A stretch of 64,000 bases of DNA from Calliopum simillimum (GCA_951812925.1 OX638372.1:67349407-67413406); one strand, 5' to 3'; shown: positions 11,231-24,850, numbered from the stretch's first letter. Notes: generated from the sequence alone by a model not told the origin. Made by a program: numbers and translations.

Positions 11231-13255
11231 TTTATTCTAGACCAAAGATGGGACTATTGAGGCAATTGCCGCAGCTGGTCCTACAGGGTACTTATGGGTC
11301 GATCGTAATGTAAGTAAGACATTTAGTATGTGGTGGAGATGGTTATCATTTTCTCATGCTTTTTTAAAAAAGTGTATATAAAGCCATGAAAAAATCTTAC
11401 ATGGGGAATGGGGGTTAAAAATAAAATGTTTGGAATCTCATAAAACATGTATTTAAATGTCACTCATACGACCTTTATTACACGATTTAATCATATGTAA
11501 ATACATATTAAATTAAATAATATTTTGGGAGAACCGGTGACACGTTTGAAGTGAAATGACCCAGTTATATGTGGGTACATTAAAGTGGGTCGCTAAAAAA
11601 TATATATCTGATAACCTTTGAAATATGTTCCTTGGCTTATTGTTAAACTTTTTACAAATTAATTTGACTAAGGTGAAAACTTTAATTTGGGTAAAAAACT
11701 AAAATTTTTTTTCCTGGCTACATTTTGAGAAAGAAAAACAATGCGTATTACATTGAGTAGAGCATAAAGTATGCTTTAAAATACACAAAAAATGTAGCAT
11801 ATTTAAAGGCTATATGCTAAAAAGTGACGTGTTTGAAATTTCAAACTGTTTCTTAAATCAATGTCCTGAGACATAGAGCAACTTCCCTAAAACTTTTGAT
11901 GCTGAACTTAAAAATTTTTTATGTAATATTTTTATGCATTTTCGGTTTGCGTTATGTCGCCAAAAAAAAAAAAAAAAAGATTTCCATAAAAATTTTATAT
12001 TTTTAATCCAAAAAAATTTAGACTTTTGAAAGTTTTCAGCAGAGTCCAAATATATTCTGAAAAGTCTAAGCTAGGGAACATATATCAATGGCTAGCAGAA
12101 TACAAGTTTTTTTATATAGTGGTCGACCAAATTTAATGTACATACATACACCTTACGGGTATTTTATGTATCCGTAAATATGATACACTTTAAGAATCCC
12201 AAATATGATTATTTAGGGATTATTTAATTAAAATATAAAATATACAAAACTTATTCAAAAATACTCCTTCGTTGCATAAAATTTTGTTGTTTACATTATG
12301 AAAGCCATTTGTTTTCGGTGCTTTTCCCATTTTTATTGTTGTCACACTGTTGCCCAAGCAGACTTGATGACGACGACAACTATGACTACAAATTAGAATC
12401 CCTAACATTGCTACATATACAACATACATCCAACACAAATAGGCAACCGTAAAAGCTTTTCGGTTGTGTTATCCATCAGCAGCTACATATGTATGTATAC
12501 GAGTGCCCGCATACATGTTCGGATGTGTGAATGCTCGTAACTTTTTTTTATGTTACCTGCAATTACGTAACATCATCAGGGTACCTATGTAAATTTGTGT
12601 TTTTCTCTACATATTTATTCAAACTCATGAAACGTGTATGTAAATGCATTTTAGTTTCGTCCTTGGGGAATGAACGTGCGTCATTTATCGTTGTTTGCCT
12701 CTGAGATACCTTAAAAATCTTTAGCTTCGAAGTTTTGGCATTTTTTTTTTTGGAAGTTCAACCTATTTTCTTCTACTTCTTGTTGTTTTTAGGTGCCAAA
12801 AACATAAGGCATTTTTAACAAGGTTTTGCAATATTTTTCTGCTTGTTAATTTTGTGTATAAAATTGGGAGCAACAAGAATTCAGAGGAATATTTGCAATA
12901 TGATTGATTGATATACAATTTACAAAATACATGTATACTTATTTTAAGCAGCTTGGGATTCAAGAAAATATTAAAATTTATCATTATTAACGCAAAAAGA
13001 AAAGAAAAAAAAATCCTCTTGGTTCGTCAACATAAAAAAGGTTGCTGTCAATCATTTGGACAGGCTAATTCACAGTGATTCTGTGGAGGATACAGGTTAA
13101 AGTCTGCTGACAACAAAAACTGAATAAGTAAAATTGTTACAGAATGTTTTTCTTTTTTTTAAACTCAATCGAAAACTTAATAAATACCCATGCCAACATT
13201 TTGAAAATACAATTTTTAAAAAATAAAGGTATCAAGCAGTGCTGTTACTATATAC
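11231..13255. other. AT-rich stretch, nothing supported
   Basis: Simple A/T runs only (for example an A-run at about 11961-11978). A hammerhead-like text near 12551-12579 was rejected (see rejected items). No gene seen. Confidence 0.45.
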
Positions 13256-13716
13256 TAGAGCTGGACATGGGCCGTGCTTCTCTTCGACGACAGGCTCGGG
13301 CCTTGAAATCGAGTTTTGTGCGGGCCTAACAATAAAAGCCCAAAAATAAGAGGCCCGTAAAGACCCCTAAACCACGCGAAGGTTGAGAAAAAGCTTGGGA
13401 AAAATTATGTTCTTACATAAAAATATGTAAAAATGTGGGCTAAGGAAGACAATGGATTTAGTCAAGTCAAACAAATCGACTTATTGGATTCGACCAAAAA
13501 CTCAAATAAGGAATTCATGCATAAAGCTTATTTTTTCTTCATTTGAAGCATTGATTTAGCTTCATCATTAAAATAATATTTACAAGTTAAAATTTTTTAA
13601 ATCATAAAAAATTGTGAACATGTAATCATATGGTAGTATCGGGCCGGGCCGAGCTCGGGCCTCGACAAAAAATATTTGTGAGGATCGGGCCTCAAAAATA
13701 TGGCCACCCAGCTCTA
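13256..13716. mobile_element. Non-autonomous hAT element (MITE)
   Basis: 461 bp with TIRs TAGAGCTGG and its inverse CCAGCTCTA, flanked by 8-bp duplications CTATATAC (13248-13255) and CTCTATAC (13717-13724) that differ at one base. An 8-bp duplication plus YAGRGCTGG-type ends is the hAT signature. Inside, GGGCC words repeat near both ends (13270-13340 and 13640-13700), typical of subterminal transposase sites. No transposase coding. Confidence 0.8.
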
Positions 13717-14404
13717 CTCTATACAACGGAATTTTGAAATACAACAAAAAAATATTTAAATATATATTTAAAAAGGATATTTGAAGGATATCTATTTACA
13801 AATAAAAGAACTACAGTACTCTGGAAGAAATGTTGGTATATGCTCTCAGGCTGATTGAAAACCTATGAACATTTGAAAAAATTTGCATATTTGTAGGATG
13901 AAAATGTTAGTAAATCAGTGATTTTTGCGTGAATACGATACGATACGTCTCTCTAAAGAGCCGTGAAAACAATTCAGGGGAGGAACACAAAGTTCCTAAA
14001 AAGTTTATATACAACTACGTTCTGAAATCGAATTTTCTTCGGAATCGGAATTAAATCAAATTTAGGTGTTCTGCAATTCGATAAATAAGATGGAATCGGA
14101 TTTTTATTCCTATATACCTAATTGTTTTATCGATTTCAACCTATTTTACTGAAAAGTGATTTCGATTTGATGTTGATTACACAGTGCAATAAATTGAGAG
14201 AAAAAAATTTTGATTGAAATCTCGATAACTTTTTTGTTAACCAGCCTTCTTCGCCCGCTTCATGTTTGTTTTGTTTTTTGATTTCCTATAGCTAAGGAGA
14301 TACATTTAAAAGTGTTCATTAATGCCACTGCCACGTCACCAATAAAAATTTAGGTATACTGGGAAAGTTAATTTCATTTCAAACCATTTTAAAAATTTCC
14401 CATA
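13717..14404. other. AT-rich stretch, nothing supported
   Basis: No recognisable gene or element ends. The last 200 bp may belong to the same repeat as the tandem array that follows. Confidence 0.4.
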
Positions 14405-14912
14405 GCATAGCTGGGGTGTCCCAGGAAACCATCAATTAAGGCTTGTTGCTAGTTCGTCATAGATGTTTTTCCTCTAGTACATCTAGATATTCTCCGTTTT
14501 AACTATGAAGCCGTAGGGTGAACTTCGGTTGTCGCAGAAAACTACCAGTTAGTGTTTATTGATAGTACGCCATAGATTTTTCCCCCTAGTATACATAGAT
14601 ATTCTTTGTTTTGACTATGAAGCCTTCGTGTGACCTTTGAGAACCCTCGGGTATTCCAAAAAACTATCAGTTGAAGTTTGCTGATAGTTCGCCATAGATT
14701 TTTACCCTATCGTGTACCTAGATATTCTTCGTTTTGATTATCATTCCTACGGGTGACCTTCGGCAAACTTCGAGTGAACCAAAAAAGTATTAATTAAAAC
14801 TTGTTGAAAGTTCGCCATAGATATTTTTCCTCTAGTGTATCTAGATATTCTTCGTTTTGACCATGAAGCCTTCGGGTGGTCTTCGGAAATCTTCGTGTAT
14901 TGCATAAAAACA
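14405..14912. repeat. Tandem repeat, about 4 units of 112-123 bp
   Basis: The phrase GATATTCTTCGTTTTGA starts at about 14486, 14598, 14721 and 14844 with small differences, giving steps of 112, 123 and 123 bp. Each unit also contains a TAGTTCGCCATAGAT-type phrase and GAAGCCTTCGGGTG. It is followed by CAGCTCAATCGGCCAAGTAG, a phrase that recalls dispersed repeats of insect genomes, so the array is probably an internal minisatellite of a transposable element. Flanking ends not identified. Confidence 0.7.
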
Positions 14913-17039
14913 TTTCCATCAGATGTAGTCATTTCCAAATTTTCAGCTCAATCGGCCAAGTAGTTTCTGAGCGAAAATGCTTCAGATACACAGCAATTTT
15001 TATTTATTGTTAATTTGCGGAAGCTGATTTTGAATCTGGCAACGGTTTTTTTTGTATCAGGTCTGTGATTCCAATAATCCTTGATTTAAAAAAAAGCCGA
15101 TTAAGGACATATGGCGCATATGCAGGGAGTAGTGTTGTTTACTTTTAACAATGGCTGCGGGTAACCATGATTTTCCTTATTAATACAAACCTTTCAACTT
15201 TTCAAATTTGATCATTACTTTCTGAGATATCATCCATTGATAAGGTGTCTTTATTATATATTAACAAATTATATTTAGTCATTAATATTGAGTTGCGATA
15301 CATTTATTTCAAAAGAAAATATCTGGGAAGGTTACGATACCATTGGAAAAGTTTAAAGGTACGCTATATCACTGCGTGGATGAGCGTCAGAGCCTGAAAA
15401 AGTGTTTTTTGCTTTTTATAGCAAGGATAACTCAAACCTCAGATCTGATAGAGAAAAATAATTGCCAGATGCGGATTCAGTAACCGTTAATTAACAAAAA
15501 AATATCGAGATCTCATTAATAATTTCGTGTTATTGGATTTTGGAACACGAAAAACTTCAGAATATGGCTGGTAAACTGGATATCATTAAAACATAATGAT
15601 CCCATTTTTGTAATGTTAATTCTTAATTAAGTTTGAAAAAGAAGTTAATTTTTACGTTAAATATTTAATTTTTTTTTAATTTATTTGAAAGGGGAGGGGG
15701 TGTGATCTTGCAAAGGACTTGAAAAGGGGGCGTGTTGATACTTATTTCACGCTAGATGATGCTGATGAATGTCAATTTTCCGAAATCAGTACAATTAAGT
15801 ATACACACGGCGTAATGAATATTTCCTTAACTTTTGAATTAATACAACATTATTTTGCATTTAAGACACAATATTCATACTTATATGCAAGCATATACAA
15901 CAGAAACACAATATACTGACCGTATCATTCGGAGCTTTTATTGTATACGGTATAGGATCTTTAGTTTCAGATTAAATCGAAGGTTAGAATTCAATCTTGA
16001 TACATCACGCAAAACATTCAATAAATCAAATAAATATTAAAAAATTTGTTTTAAAACTGTGGATTTTCTATTCAACTTTAACAAAACTAAAAACAACAAC
16101 AAAAAAAGACAGAATTGGAAACTTTTTAATAACGTTCTTTTCGTGTCTAGACAAATTAAATGCAGACCGATCAAACCAATGGGCTTCAGTTATTATCTAC
16201 GCAATATACACGAAATTTTATTTTTTGTCAATTTAATGACAATGGCATATGCTTGAAAAAAAAAAAAAATAAAAATAATAATCCATGGAAACCTATCCAT
16301 TAATAAATGTGTTTCAGATAAATGTTCTACTCAAATTGATAAATCAAATATTTATGCACATAATTTGTTTACAAAGTATTTGAAGTACATACTCGTACAT
16401 ATACCGATATAAATAAAAAGGTATGGAAAAATATTAAGTGAAGATATGAAGATAACAAAAAATGAAGAAAACAAAAAAAGTTCTAAATAGTTTTTCCAAG
16501 CGAATAAAGTTAAAACGTAATTTATGCACTCTACATAGTTACATATATTTGTATGTACATATATACTTTTATAGCGCCGTAAATTTAGTCGATTTTTTGA
16601 AAACATACACATTTGTATGAGATTTTTGAAACTGCCTTAATGTACATAAGTATGTATCATAAGTTTGTTTGTTTGTCAATTCAAAGGTGCTAATCGACCT
16701 TATAGATGAATTAACATTTTTGCCAAATTTTGTTAGATACTGCTGTAGCATAACTGTGCTAATCAATAAAGCATGCATGGTTTATTTAAATTTTTTATTA
16801 AATATTTCTTCTTCCGCTTTTAAAAAGTTTCGAATAAAGAAATTGAGTAATATTCCAGCGGGTTTGGGACAATGCAATGAGATTTTTAGGGAATACAACT
16901 AAAATATGTTAAAATAACAAACTCCTTTTTGAAAAAAAAAGAACTAATATTTAATGATTTAATCAACTCCAAACCCACTGTCATACTAAATACATTGAAA
17001 TCAGAACGGAAATTAAACTAGTAAGGGTGTAACCTTTGG
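14913..17039. other. AT-rich stretch, nothing supported
   Basis: No gene or element ends recognised. Small overlapping open frames around 15719-16256 are on a par with chance in this composition. Confidence 0.4.
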
Positions 17040-17680
17040 CCTGGTCAAACATTAAATACCCTACACTGTAGTATTTTTTAAAATTTTGCTTATATGGGAG
17101 GTGCCACGCCCTCTTGTCTGATTTCACCCAGTTTTTGTTGAGAGCTTGCAGTTAAAGTTCTTAAGGTTTGAGTAAAATTTAGTTCGATTATCTCAAAAAA
17201 CGATTTCAGTATAGCGTTTTGAAGCTTTTTCTTATATGGGAGGTACCACGCCCTGTTAACCGAATTCGTCCAGTTTTTTTCCGAGCTTGCGCTTACAATT
17301 CGTAGTATTTATGTGTATTTTGGTTGCATTGTTGTGAAAAATACTCCTAGTTGCATTTTGAATATATTTTTTGTATGGGCGGTAGGCGTGTCCGTTGGCC
17401 GATACCGCTCATTTTCAATCTCACGAATTAACTTTAACGAATTGAGCAGTATACTAAATTTCATTGAATTATCTTGCTTAGTTTTCCTAGAAAATGTGTT
17501 TCCACGCAAACCCAGCCACCCAGACAGCCAGACAGACCGACATGGCTATATCGACTCAGGAGGTGACGCTAATCAAGAATATATATACTTTTTTATATAC
17601 TTGTGACGCCTCCTTCTCTGCGTTATAAACGGAAGGACAAAGTGAATTTACCCTGGGTGTAGAATATTAAAATGAAATCA
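17040..17680 (+). repeat. Dispersed repeat with A/T microsatellite and conserved tail, copy 1
   Basis: Shares a long series of phrases with 20905-21425: TATGGGAGGTGCCACGCCCT, ATTATCTCAAAAAACG, TGGGCGGTAGGCGTGTCCGT, CAGACAGAC, ATCAAGAATATATAT, CTCCTTCTC and GCGTTATAAACGGAAG. Such repeats ending in GATCAAGAATATATATAC plus a CTCCTTC phrase are widespread in flies. The exact class (LINE tail or Helitron-like) I cannot decide from two copies. Within this copy the first block is also partly duplicated (17090 and 17235). Confidence 0.7.
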
Positions 17681-18267
17681 AAAATCAAGACTTAAGCATA
17701 CCAAATTTACCCATGAAAGCGATGACTAAAAGTAAAAGAATCGACAAAAATTCGATAATATGCAATGATCATTGTCAGAATAGATTATCTTCTATGGAAA
17801 AAATTCAGTATTTTCAGAATAAAAGGGATTAAAAAGAGAATATAATGAGTTAAGTTGTTGTAAAAAACTGCTCCCTACGTGGTTTCATGATAATGGGTGA
17901 AATTTCGAAAATACCTTTTTTGTGGGTATGTAGGGAAGATACGGTTTCAAGGAGTACTTATATGATATTGGTATTCTCCAAAGAATTGTTCAGTTTAGTC
18001 TTGGCTACAAAAATTTTTTAATTGTTTGGTTAGTAACTAAAAGGTTTTGTAGCTTTGACAAAAATGGTATAAGCTTTCAGCATTTTTGTGAACTGAGGCC
18101 GAAGTCAGAATATTTTCGGATCAGTTTGTTGACAACTTTCTTTTCTTTAGTCTATATCCACAACTTTGTTGAAATAGGAAAACGAAATCACAAATGGTTT
18201 ACGAGATAAAGCCGTGTAAAAGAAAAATTTTCTTCGAAAATACCCAAACATATATACGTATAATACT
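17681..18267. other. AT-rich stretch, nothing supported
   Basis: No recognisable gene or repeat. Confidence 0.4.
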
Positions 18268-18471
18268 TTCAGGAACCCACAAGGCAGTAAAGCACGTGGT
18301 AGACCCAAAACCAACTGGAAAAGGTAGCTAGAAAAGGAAATCCATGAATCGGGAAAGTCGTGGCAAGAGATCAAAGTCATCGCAAGGGATCGCAACGAAT
18401 GGAGATGTTTCATATTGGCCCTATGCTCCTCCTAGGAGTTAAAGGAGAATACATACATACGCTTTCAGGAA
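18268..18471 (+). pseudogene. 3' fragment of a LINE polyprotein
   Basis: The conceptual translation reads ARGRPKTNWKR, then a stop, then ESGKSWQEIKVIARDRNEWR and FILALCSS before a final stop. RGRPK-x-x-WKR followed by SW-x-EIK-x-IA-x-DR-x-x-WR is the familiar extreme C-terminus of endonuclease/reverse-transcriptase LINEs. An ACATACATAC tail follows (18462-18471), as expected for a LINE 3' end. Only the last 60 or so residues remain and they contain an in-frame stop, so it is a 5'-truncated dead copy. A second copy lies on the minus strand at 37234-37440. The LINE clade is not assigned. Confidence 0.7.
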
Positions 18472-18765
18472 CAACATTCAAAGAGTTGTTTGAATCCGAT
18501 GATCTCAAAAATGTTACACAGTATAATGAGTAGAGAAATAAAAAAAAACCACCAGGAAGACATTCAATTTATGAAAATGTTCCGCACAGATAGTTTCATT
18601 TTATGAAGCTTATGCGAGAAACATCGAGAACTCCACCTAGTGCTAACAGCTGGCAAATGTTTAAAAAGCGATAGGAAGACGGGTACTAAATTTAATATTG
18701 ATTTGACTAGAGTGGTGTTAAGCTTAAGTATTTGAAGTGTGTTATTGATTTGTTTCTGCTAAATA
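18472..18765. other. AT-rich stretch, nothing supported
   Basis: No feature recognised between the LINE tail and the Helitron. Confidence 0.4.
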
Positions 18766-19223
18766 TCTATATATATAAAAATGTAGTGTGCGTGTGTTTG
18801 TCGTCTTATAACTTTGAAACCGCGTAACCGATCGTAACCATTTTTGAAGTATGTATTTGTTTTTTACTGCAGGTGGCTTATGGCTATGATGGCTATGCAA
18901 AGAGGGGATTGGGTGAGAGGGAGTAGTAGCCCCCATACAAAAATAAGTCTTAAAATGCTATATCTCTGCAGGTATAGCAGATTTTGTAATAAAACTTGGT
19001 ATATATATAGATGTTTTTACTACCAATCAACGTGCTTTAAACTTGGTACATCAATATAAATAGTGTCAATCATTAGCCTTGCATAAAATTGCAGGGATCG
19101 CACATGAGGTTGTTGCGCACGCTTAAATGATAAATTCCTGCACCTATAGCAGCTTTCGTTCAAATCGAACTCATCGCGCCTCCTAATGAAAAAGGGCAGA
19201 CAAACGTTTGCCAGGACCGCTAG
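18766..19223 (+). mobile_element. Non-autonomous Helitron
   Basis: 458 bp. It starts with TC (TCTATATATATAAAAATG) directly after an A, and ends in CTAG (ACCGCTAG) directly before a T, matching the A|TC...CTRR|T rule for rolling-circle Helitrons. CTTATAACTTTGAAACCG near the 5' end and GACAAACGTTTGCCAGG near the 3' end recall insect Helitron termini. No Rep/helicase coding, so it depends on a helper elsewhere. Confidence 0.75.
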
Positions 19224-20904
19224 TAACATTATAAAATATATCGTCACCTCAATACTACAACTAAGTAACGCCTATTTTCTACGAGTCATTTTGAAATAAT
19301 TAAAATTAACTGATTTTAGCCTTTTCCAGTTTTATTTTTTTCTTATAATTACACAATGATGTAACTTCTTTGATTGGCGCAGATTATTCACCAAACTGTT
19401 TCCAAAAATGATAATTTAGGAGTTCCCTAGGTGAATGTGAAAAATGTAAAAACGCTGAAATTGTAATTGAATCATAACGCGGTGACGTGACAGCGGCAAT
19501 CAAAATACGAAGGAAAAAAAACCTGCCATGCCTTCTGCTCTACCTTACTAGAGAAAGGACAAAGTGTATTTACGGTACCATATATGAAGGGTATAAAAAT
19601 TATATGGATCAAAATAAGGTAGTCGTCATCAGTGGCTTACGTCTGAAGATAAAATATTTCATCATTTACGTAGTTTCTAATGAAATTAAAATTTATCTTT
19701 ATTTAATTTGAACTTCGTCATGTATTTGGTAGTTTTTTATGTCTACTAAATCCACACAAAAACAGCCTGATTAATAAATTAATAAAACTTTTATGTTGTT
19801 TATATATTTTTTTTTTTAAGAGCGCTATTAAGTAAGTTAAATATCTACTATTAATTTATACACACGTATGTATGTATGTATGTATTTTAATAAATACACA
19901 CGCTATTGCTTAAATAGTGGTGGCGTGCATTTGCGTACGATAACCGCAGATTCAAAATGAATCGTTTAGCATTATGATGAAAAATAGGCGGAAAAGTGTT
20001 CATACCAAGTAGTAGTGTATTATCATTAAGTAGTGGAGGAGGCGTTACGTCAGGGCATATTAAAAACAGATAAAATTTAATTTTTTTAATCAAAAAAAAA
20101 AAAAAAACCTTGTAGTGCAAAACGCACCGTGTTTCAGAAACACCGAAAGAACGCTCTATAACTGTAGCTACACAGATATTATTTGTATTTATGCGACAAC
20201 AAATGACAAACATCTCATCACATCACACATTGAGCAAATGCTGATAGTGTTGCCTTCGGAAAGCCAGCAGCGGAGCAGTGATGCGATTATTTATCATTTG
20301 AAAATTTTGTTTTGTAAATCCTCTAAATGCGACTACAATAAAAAACTAAAAACTTAAAAAAAAATCGAAAAAATACATACAATTTAAACATGACATTGAC
20401 ATGAAACAACCAGCAGCGGATGACGATGATTAGCGAACGAATGGCGAATATGACGATGATGATTGTGATTGTGATGAGATTGCGCGCAAGTGAAATGTGA
20501 ATGCGATTTTCTAAATTGTGATTTTTAGTGTTCGCTCTATTTTTTTATTTTTGTTCCAGGTGAATCGATTGAATTTAACATTGAACACACCCACAAAAGA
20601 GCTGAGCTGGAACTAAACATATTTGTTCATTATATTTATACAATCGTACAATTGATTTTTTCCCATGTAATTATCATATTTGAATTGCTAAATTTAAGCG
20701 TTATGATAAATCGAATGAATAGCGGTTTTTGTTATTAGCATCAAATTTTCTATATCCAACGGAAAGCGTCAATTTTCAAGTTTTATAAATGATAGATTTG
20801 TTCGGGGGTGGAATTGATTAAGTACTAGGCGCTTGAGGTTATAGTGTTAACAACCCTTCTACATCAAATCAAAACAAAAAACCCAAAAAAATAACACTTC
20901 CACT
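19224..20904. other. Mostly single-copy AT-rich stretch
   Basis: Contains a (GTAT)n run at 19866-19884 and a less repetitive part (20110-20620). The latter ends in a pyrimidine-rich tract followed by TTCCAG at about 20556-20561, which could be a 3' splice site. No coding frame supports an exon, so this is only noted. Confidence 0.35.
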
Positions 20905-21425
20905 ACAGCAGTACTTAGGTACGAAAACTTTTCTTGTATGGAATATGCCACGCCCTCTTGTTTGAGTTCGCTTAGTTTTTACTCAGAGCTAGCACTTACT
21001 GTTCTTAATGTTTGTGTGAAATTGGATGGATTATCTCAAAAAACGTTCTTAGTATATCCTTTTGAAATTTTTGCGTATTTTTGTTGCATTGTTGTAAAAA
21101 ATACTCCTAAAGTTGAATTTTGAATATATTATTTTATATGGGCGGTAGGCGTGTCCGTTAACCGATTTCGCTCATTTTCAATAAAACGTATTAACTTTAG
21201 CGGCAAATGTGGTACCAAATTACATTTAATTATTTTGCTTCTAAAAAATATTAAAATGATTTCAACGAACAGGCAGATATCCAGACAGACATACAGATGG
21301 ACACGGCTATATTCACTCAGGAGGTGACACTGATCAAGAATATATATAATTTTCATACCTGCCATGGCTCCTTCTCCGCGTTATAAACGGAAGGGCAAAG
21401 TGAATATACCCTGTGCGTAGAATAT
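20905..21425 (+). repeat. Dispersed repeat, copy 2
   Basis: Second copy of the repeat at 17040-17680, same orientation, with the same order of phrases (GCCACGCCCTCTTGT, GGGCGGTAGGCGTGTCCGTT, CAGACAGACATACAG, ATCAAGAATATATAT, CTCCTTCTCCGCGTTATAAA). Diverged with small indels, so both are old insertions. Confidence 0.7.
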
Positions 21426-21784
21426 CTATACATAAATACGCAAGACAAAAGTTTGTCCTCCTTTCTTTACTATTTTAGAAATGGAGTACGACTTTGAACT
21501 ATACACCATTAGAAAGGTATTTGTGTATAGATGGGCACAAAGCTAAAATTTTTTTAATATGTTGCTGTTAAGCCTACCGAACTTAAATACAAATTTTTCA
21601 ATATTAACAACAACAAAATACGTGGTCACACAGAGCTAAAAAGAGGATAAAGCACAAAGAGAAAACAAAAAGCATATCACTGTTCGTGTTTATTGGTTTG
21701 TTTACATTTTACATTTGTCATTGTACCTGGGATGATAACTGAGCTTTTTTATTTTGCACCAAACAGAAAAAAAAGTACTAAAAC
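21426..21784. other. AT-rich stretch, nothing supported
   Basis: No recognisable gene or element. Confidence 0.4.
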
Positions 21785-22065
21785 TGTCCAAAAAGTACCA
21801 AGTTTATTTAATACATTTGTGGAGTTTTTAAGGGTCTTTTCGACCCCTTTTTCCAAAAACTTGTTTATAATGGGTTAAGATGTTCTAAAATATTGTTCCA
21901 TGCTTGATTCTACATTAAGTTATGTGAACATCTAACCCATTACATCCCGTTTTTAAGGGTCTTTTTGACCCTTTTTTCAAAAACTTCTTTATAATGGTCA
22001 AAACAAATTTTCAAAAATATTCTAAAAAAATTTTACTAGGGGGCACCGAAAAAAAAAACCGTCCG
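21785..22065. repeat. Foldback family FB1, central fragment
   Basis: Contains TTAAGGGTCTTTTCGACCCC and ATAATGGGTTAAGATGTTCT, then again AACCCATTACATCCCG and GGGTCTTTTTGACCC. These match the middle of the complete FB1 element (about 30290-30410). Arms are absent, so this is a truncated or degraded copy. Confidence 0.55.
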
Positions 22066-24287
22066 TACGTTGGAGACCGTCGTTGAGTAAATATTTACGT
22101 CCGATTTCGTGATATTTTCTGATAATAAAAATCAAAAATTTGTTTTTCATGAATGAAAATAATGTCGTAGCGCAAAAAAAATGGTACCACTGGATTTGTC
22201 AGGAAAAATCCTAATGTATATTTAAAATTTTTCTAAGATTTTTTCTGTTCAATTGTGGAGTGCTCAAGCAGGGGATTTGGAAAATTTCGACTTTTTTAAG
22301 CTGAAAACTTCACTTAACGCCAAAAATGGACGTCTTATCAGAAAACTAATGATGCCATTCGATTTTACGGGAAAAAATACATAAGAATCCATGTCTTGGA
22401 TTTCAGTTTTCGACCTACTACGAAGCTGAGAATTGATTCACTTCGGACCTATGAGCATGAATTTTTAAACCACGTTTTTCAACTTTCAAAAATATATCGA
22501 CACCCCTTCCCGTCACCTCTCAGAGCGGCGGCAATCTTCATGTCGATAGTTAAACTTTACAATTCTGCCAGTTGCTCGACGAATTTTAAACGTTCGTCCA
22601 AAACGCAACGGTCTAATGGCCATATTGACTCAATAATAATATGTATGGACCACACTATGCTAAAAATAAAATAAAGTAAGCCTAAAAGCATGCAATGAAT
22701 ATTTAAGCAACCCAACAACCATGATCCAACATGGTATAAATTCACTGGTGATTTGTCACTTAAGTTGATGCTAAAACCTTGTCGTCACCAGCAAAGTTGT
22801 ATAAAAGACGCTGCGTATGATAAAGCAATTGAGTGTTAGATTGACTACAGTGCAATAATGTTGAATTAGTGATAATGATATGAAAAAATGAATTATTTAC
22901 GAATTTGACTGCTTTTTATATTTAATATATATCTGCGAGTAAAACTAATTTTTTGTTCAGCTCGATTATAAGGTGCAATCGTATGATTTTCAATTGATAG
23001 GTTTTTAGCTACTTAAAAATAATATTCGAAAGAGAAAAAAAAAGTCACTAATTTTCCCACATCACTTCTAATTTGTGTATAATTTGCCATTTTCTAAGCA
23101 GCAAAATGTTAAATAACCAAAGTTATACAATATTTTTTTTCTTTTTGGAACAGGGCCAAAATTTTGAATTTGAAAAATATTGAACAAGAGAAGAAAAACA
23201 AGGAATGTCGCCATTACATATAAAGTATTATCTTTTATCTAATGATAAATACATATGTTCAGATATCTCGCATAAGTGTAATGAGCTAAGATGTTCTTTG
23301 AGATTTAAATAAAAAGATTAAAATTTATTATTTATGTTGAAGCAAACGTTTATTAATTAGTAAATTAGTAAAAAGACCGAAATGCGTTTTACATTTTTCG
23401 ACGGTTGACATCACGTGACTCATTGCTTTGTTAACCTTGAAATGATTTCTCATAGCAGACTACTTTTCGCACATACATACATATATTTGTACATTTGTTT
23501 TTGACAATATATAAATGGTATTTAAAGGAATATTTTTGTTTTTCATAACTCATCGGTGAGAAACCTTGCACGCACCAAATATTTCAATTTATTTATTTAG
23601 ATTTCGGTTTTTTTTTTTTTTTTGTTTTATAGAACAGAAGAAATTTCTTGAAGAATTTTGTTTTTTTCGTAAATGCCAAGGCAACCAAATATTTGACCCA
23701 ACTCCTCTTGGTTTTGTTTATTTTTATTTACCGATATGAAATAGAGTGTAAGTCATTTGGGAATTTAACATTTTCTACGTTTATTCGTTCTTCGCGATTT
23801 TAAGCTAAGCATCCATTTTTTATTTAATTTGAGGAAAATTTCTAAATTTTTTAAGTTTTGTCTTAAAACTTTATTTTCTTAAAAATTTTCCCTGTTCAGA
23901 GCTGATTTATGTAAGAGGATGATTAAACTTCGTGTGGAACATGAACCCATAAGTAAATGTCAATCATACGCCACGTTGTGCATTAGATGTAAAGTTAACT
24001 GAAAATAGCTGTCACCTTTGCAAAAATTGCAACAAAATAATAATTTAAACACCATTTTGAAGATAAGACTTAATAAATTAAACAAAGTTATAAAATCAGT
24101 TTTTGATGGCTAAGCAGTAAAACAAATATTAACAAATTACGTAAAATTTTTAAATGGTTTGATATTGTTCAAGCGTTTCATACAGATTTTCCATATTCCT
24201 TAAAGATCAGATGATGCCATTTAGCAAGAAGTTAGATAGAAGAATACTACAGGAGTACTTTTCTCTACTACATCTTCTGTTTCGGAT
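22066..24287. other. AT-rich stretch; weak TATA-like site
   Basis: No gene or mobile element was identified. GTATAAAAG at about 22799-22807 sits about 40 bases downstream of a CTGGTGA/TCACCAG inverted repeat, but no transcript start or coding exon supports a promoter. ACATACATACATATA-type runs occur near 23474. Confidence 0.35.
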
Positions 24288-24289
24288 GT

Positions 24290-24850
24290 ATTAAGCTATT
24301 CGACAATTTCGAACTTTTTGTAAAACACATGAGAAAATCCAAATAATTCTTAAAATAGACGTTAAAAAAATACCCGTGTCTCGTGGTTTTTTCCAGCACG
24401 TATTCTTGAGTTAAATCGATGCATTTAACTATATGATCCTTACATCTGAGGTGCATCATAAGTTGGGCAAACTTATTCAAATATTACGAGGAATATTTTG
24501 TAGGATACTTTAACCCTCTACATCCCCCTATGAGTCGTTTATATCCTGTTCCTAAAAAAGTGCAAAAATGACACATAAAATGTGGGGATATTGAATCAAT
24601 ATGTACCAAAATTTTTGTAGAATATTTTAACCTACTGTAGCCCAGTTTTTTTTTTTTTTTTTGGAAAAATATGGGGTTGAAAAGACCCATAAACACAGGA
24701 TATAATGGGTTAACGAGTTCTAGAAAAATGTTCGTTATAGCAGGAAGCATAATTTCTAAAAACTTTACTAAATTTTGCCCATCTAAGGTTTTAATACAAG
24801 CAGCCACTACTCCTCAACGAATTATCAAGAACTCAATTTACAGCTCTGTT
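24290..24850 (+). repeat. Foldback family FB1, one-armed copy
   Basis: Starts after TTA with AGCTATTCGACAATTTCGAA and follows the FB1 left arm: CACATGAGAAAATCC, ACCCGTGTCTCGTGG, TTAAATCGATGCATTTAACT, CATCTGAGGTG. It then runs into the GGGTTGAAAAGACCC/ATAATGGGTTAA centre. The right arm is missing. Confidence 0.6.

Noticed and set aside
12551..12579. Hammerhead-like text on the minus strand: CTGATGA followed by a 6-pair stem TGTTAC/GTAACA
   Set aside because: The base after stem II is T instead of the invariant G12, and no stem III or stem I partner is visible. Not linked to a tRNA-like module.
15758..15795. CTGATGA followed by GAAATCAG, resembling a hammerhead core
   Set aside because: No stem II can form between the two conserved blocks.
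20540..20570. Splice acceptor (pyrimidine tract plus TTCCAG) implying an exon
   Set aside because: Such motifs are common by chance in this composition, and the following sequence has no sustained coding frame.
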